Assembly: GCA_025738555.1 (NCBI GenBank)
Contig: JAOVFP010000004.1
Span: forward strand, 6,138,001-6,202,000
Origin: Cyathus striatus
Taxonomy: Eukaryota > Basidiomycota > Agaricomycetes > Agaricales > Nidulariaceae
DNA: 64,000 nucleotides
Direction of reading: 5' to 3'
In this document: piece by piece, positions 60,003 through 64,000 of the stretch
How the letters are laid out: each line of letters begins with the position of its first letter
Position numbering within the stretch: position 1 is the stretch's first letter
Position numbers and translations under genes: made by a program
Notes under the pieces: generated by a model
What the model saw: the letters and a program-made list of their open reading frames with translations, nothing else
Database searches by the model: none
What the model was told of the DNA's origin: nothing

Positions 60003-61719
60003 CTACCACCATTTGTCATCGTTAGGATTTTCTTTAGGATGTAGACCTTCGAATTCCTCATCGTCGATCTTTTCTTCACTCCTATCGTTGTTATTTCTAT
60101 TCGATACCTGCGCATTGTTTCTAACGCGGTCCGGTTTATCTTCATCGGAGTCGGCCGCAGGTTCCACCATATTCCGAAGTTGAACCTCGACCTCAATTCC
60201 CGTTTTTTTGCCATACTCGTACATCGAAGAAGCTTTCTTAATATACTCCGGCGCAGCATTTTCAACGACGAGTCTGACCGAAGCCAAAGGAACCGGTACT
60301 ACAGCATTAGGGCCTTTCGCGGCGGCAGTGGCTATGAAGCTCTGTGAGCGCGAATACATCACGCACATGAGGTACGTTCCGACAATTGGATCCATAGAGC
60401 CCTGGACCTTGATCTGCAGTCTTTGTAGCTGAGGAACGAATTGTGTAATTTTGAGGTGTTGGAATATATCTGCTGGATCGCGCCGAGTCGAGGGTATGGA
60501 TATAGTGAGATCCTCAACATCGTGGAATTTCTGGATAAGTTGAACTATGACTTTAAAGTCGGAAAATCCGTCCAAGTGTACGTGTTTTATAGGACATAAC
60601 GATCGTTCAATCATCTCCACAAAAACATTGGAGTTGTCCTTAATGCAGTTAACTCGGAGACAGGTTAAGTTTGGAAAAGTAATCGTAGACCAGATTGGGT
60701 GTACGTAGGCGCATAAAATGTTTAGTGTTAGTAACGATGGAAGTGTTACCAACATCGTGGGCTGAGGTTGATCCTCTTTTGCGAAGTTGTTCTTTACCCA
60801 TGTCAACTCTTGAAGTAACGGCATGCACTGTAAGATCGCTGTAAAAACCCTATCTTGGTCAAAATTGCACCTATTTAGCGTCAATATTTTCAACTTTGTG
60901 AAAGGTAATTCCGAGGCACTGGATATGTTGATATTTTTCAGAAAAGCAATCTCGAGCTGGGTAGCAGTTTCAAAGAAATAGAAGTGAGTCTTGGGTCTAA
61001 CTTGCCGATCTTTAAGAACCAATTTCCGGAGTTGGCCAAGTCCTTTCTGCTGAATTATATCTTTTACATTTTGCAGTTTGCTATGCTTGGCCACCTTGTT
61101 GAGCATATCTACATTGATCGAAAAGGAGACCCATCGATTCGCGTGGCTTGCAATATCATTGAACACTGTAAGCGGGAATCTGCCAGAGGAAACCAGAAGA
61201 GATATCGACAGAGGAGTAACTCCCGAGGCCTCAAGACATAACTTGATACGATTCTCGACGATGGATCGATTGACTTCGATCTCCCCAACTTTAAAGTTAC
61301 TCCATAATAGCGGGGTAGCCTTTATCACCTCTCGCCAACGCACGCATACTTGCTGTAAATCCCATATCTGTCCGTTTCGTATGCCAATACCGACACCTCT
61401 CTCACAAACGTGGAGAAATATTTCGCTGAGGACGTCGTCAGGCAATTTGCGAATAGGTGCTGTCAGCGAGTGTTGGAATACGCTGAACTCGCGAATGCAG
61501 GACAGTCTCTCTTCGAGGAAACTGATTGCTTGTTTACTTTCGATTACTTGGTTTTCGATAGCGGAAAGTTCGGTCTCGTTTGGAAAGTAGTTCGAGCGAA
61601 CGAGCGAAAGAGGAATTGGCTGAGAAGTGATTTTACTGATCAAAGAATAAGATAACAAAAGGAATAGAATACTGTTCGTGTACTCACCAAATCTCATTAA
61701 GCTCGGTGAAACCTTGCAT
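60003..61719 (-). CDS. F-box protein with LRR-like C-terminal region (paralogue 3), 554 aa
   Basis: Exon 1 is 61719-61688 (32 nt, MQGFTELNEI) and exon 2 is 61635-60003, with a 52 nt GTGAGT..CAG intron. The longest-ORF start at 61697 reads through this intron in the wrong frame and gives a false hydrophobic N-terminus. A helical segment (SFLEERLSCIREF) is followed by the F-box (APIRKLPDDVLSEIF) and WDLQQVCVRW. LRR-like strands follow (LGQLRKLVLKDRQ, LKILTLNRCNF, VEDLTISIPS). The tail is acidic and ends DDKWW. The predicted role is SCF substrate recognition. The frame is intact. Confidence 0.88.
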
Positions 61720-63331
61720 AGTCGAAGACTATATGCTATTAGTTGATGCGTTATTTGGTAGACCGATGTTTGGGTGGTGACTCAAATTGAGCTCGACTCT
61801 GAATTGTTCTGAATGCAAATTCAACTGGTTCAAGTTCAAAGGTGTCACAATTACGTGACACTGACAGTGATAGTAACGTGCTTAGTTACTAGTACCTACT
61901 TACGTACAATCACGTGATGTAAATAGGGCCTAGTCACGTAGTCACAGTAACAAAAAAAATGTTCGGCTTTCATCACTAAATTCTGGAGAACCCCGTGAGT
62001 GGTTACAATCCATCACAATGCACCACATTTAACATGATGCACCACAATCTCGTGATCACATCATATCCGCCGTTGATGAAATTTGAGCTGCCCTCAACTC
62101 GATAATTCTGGTGGTGAATCACAATCCAGCCTGTGGTTGCATATATGTCACAATTTTATCTAACATATAGCATAAAATTATGCTTTATTATGTAGTTATA
62201 TGGGACTTGTGACGACGAGTGTTCATATATACCAATCATGATATGTTACGAGTAGCTATATTTATTAGATATGGTTGTACTGTACTACTACTGTGTAAGC
62301 AGGAACGAATGCATATCCAACTCAACATTACTAATTTGTTTGGGCATTAAATCTGATTTTATTTATTTTTAAGTACTACATATACAAGTGATGTAACGAT
62401 GTTGTAATCTATGTAACGACAGAGGAATTACTTGTACACTTTACATAAGTAGCTACTTTGTCGTTGGAAGAGATATCAGGATGAATGAACATATTGAAAA
62501 GTACTTGCAGGGTTCTTAAGTCGGGCTCAAGCGAAGTAGTCCTTTCAATCTACATCGATTCCTGCCTGCTTATATGCTTTTCGATATGGTGCATGCTTAC
62601 AAATACTCAAGGTCATAGTGGAGCTGGAAGGTGGGGCTCTGAATGACCCTCGGTAAATTTGGAGTCAGTGATGTCATTCATAGCCGATGCTTTAGGTTGT
62701 TCAAGTCTTCAAAACTTTAACTTGACAATCTTTGCAAGTATTAGGTTGATTGCCAACCAGAGCGGGGTTCACAGTGAATGTTGACAATGTTGAAGCTCAG
62801 CGCTCAATGTTCAACTTCGAGTTGAGTTAGACACTTCAAGAACTTCATAACAAATAGCGCATTCAATCTCGGTATTATAATTTACTTTGCAGAACTACAA
62901 CAAATTGTTCATCAGTATGATCACCTACATGTATCGTGAAGAGCTATACTTTGAATATGAGAATAATTGGATACTCAGTAGTAGTTATACTTATGCCGCA
63001 AGAATCAAAATGCAATCGTGATACAGCAATAATACTCCTAGCATGATATGATGTGTAACAATATGAATGTAATAGTAGTTGTACTTCGCGAGCATATCAA
63101 ATTGTTGGGAGCCACTCATGATGACGTAGGACTGTTAGGCGGAGCTCCTAACGGCTCCTAATCGCTCACGAGCTGGAGTATTCTGAACGTTCGATCGTGA
63201 GACACATAATTATTGGCGAGATTCTCACTGATTTACTGATGTTCTGCTAGCAACTTTCTGCGTTCAACAGTGTCAACTTCACAGACAACCTTCATCATAT
63301 TCTCCAGAGAACTTCATTAATTATTTGATTT
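61720..63331. other. AT-rich spacer
   Basis: No gene or domain seen. Runs of CACGTGA/TCACGTA-like sequence lie near 61890-61940 in the promoter side of the F-box gene ending at 60003. Confidence 0.4.
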
Positions 63332-63431
63332 ATTCCCACTACCTTTTAAGGTAGTTGGGTTATAGGGTCGTCTGGATTTCCCTATAAGATGATTTACAGG
63401 ATCTTGAACGGGACCTCAATCTGATTGGCTG
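63332..63431 (+). repeat. Dispersed repeat with conserved hairpin, copy 2
   Basis: Partner of 55464-55562, in the same orientation, with the same hairpin (CCCACTACCTT..AAGGTAGTTGGG) and the same ending CTCAATCTGATTGGCTG. Confidence 0.7.
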
Positions 63432-64000
63432 GAGGGCTGTGACCGTCTGTGACCTGTTGACCGCTGACGAATTTCACTTAATCCAGCTCCCGCTTTCTCC
63501 TCCCATCCCCTCTTGTTTTGTTAACTTCACTGCCTTTTCTTTGTCTTCACGCCATCCTGTACGCATACATCTCTACTCCAAGTCAGGCACGACGTGTTCC
63601 GCCTTCACCTCCAGCCTCTGATGCCCATTACCCCGTCAGTCCTCGTGCCCTCTCAACGCATCCATGCTCAACCGCGCTAACTTCTTTCAACAATAACACT
63701 TCGCAAGTACACCCTGCTTTTCCGCGATCATCACGAAGTAGGTTCTTCTGGCATGGTCTTTATGAACTAGGAACTCTCGCCGCTTGTCGAGAACTGCCTA
63801 TTCATACAAGGGTAGTGTGGAGGATGAGATCTGAGAGGAGGTGCGAGAACGTTTGCAGTTATTGAAGAAAGGATATGAACTGACGTGGGCTCCCCTCTCG
63901 ACACGCCCCCCTTCTCGTTGACACGTTCCCCTCATTGATGTGTTCCCCCTTGGTCGTTGTGCCTCCCCCTCGTCGACACGTACTCCCACCTCGTACCGTT
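63432..64000. other. Spacer at the window edge
   Basis: Pyrimidine-rich on the plus strand with overlapping short frames (63439-63621, 63518-63865 and a minus frame 63798-63989). None has a recognisable domain. Confidence 0.3.

Noticed and set aside
1..64000. CRISPR array, bacterial operon, riboswitch or attachment site
   Set aside because: The DNA is eukaryotic with spliceosomal introns; no regularly spaced repeat-spacer structure exists.

Overview
The window looks like chromosomal DNA of a basidiomycete fungus, class Agaricomycetes. This rests on 50-68 nt introns with GT..AG ends, expanded F-box and NACHT-WD40 families, a Plavaka-type transposase, and other fungal transposase families. There is one tRNA and no sign of organellar or bacterial DNA. 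The region is gene-poor and dominated by transposons in several states of decay.

Layout. 0.25-1.16 kb: a minus-strand intron-rich gene with a GRF-like zinc-binding segment. 1.85-13.15 kb: a Mutator-like (MULE) transposase pseudogene split by an 8.3 kb Ty3/gypsy chromovirus-type retrotransposon (4461-12794) with 208 bp LTRs and a 5 bp target duplication. 13.7-14.7 kb: a degenerate minisatellite. 14.83-18.63 kb: a TIR transposon with a decayed, internally deleted transposase-like gene. 18.68-21.87 kb and 28.63-31.90 kb: two copies of a ~3.2 kb duplication. 22.1-26.3 kb: an apparently intact NACHT-WD40 (NLR-like) gene. 27.6-28.6 kb and 53.7-54.7 kb: two copies of a 1 kb TIR element; 40.2-41.1 kb is a distant relative. 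31.9-33.6, 44.2-46.0 and 60.0-61.7 kb: three intact F-box paralogues; 37.4-37.9 kb is the tail of a fourth. 37.99 kb: tRNA-Ile(AAU). 38.96-40.19 kb: a fold-back element with 323 bp terminal inverted repeats. 42.2-42.5 kb: a three-exon small secreted protein. 48.5-53.4 kb: a Plavaka-type element with a transposase and a convergent companion gene. The rest is AT-rich spacer.

How it fits together. The genes do not form a pathway. The likely working host genes are the NLR-like receptor, three F-box proteins (substrate adaptors for SCF ubiquitin ligases), the small secreted protein and the tRNA. All protein-coding members are from fast-evolving families typical of repeat-rich accessory regions. 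The transposons carry a clear mutation signature: the two LTRs differ only by transitions, almost all at present or inferred CpG sites, and in-frame stops are mostly TGA where related proteins have arginine (CGA to TGA). This points to cytosine methylation or a RIP-like process. The three F-box paralogues share a 32 nt first exon that a longest-ORF gene call would miss.
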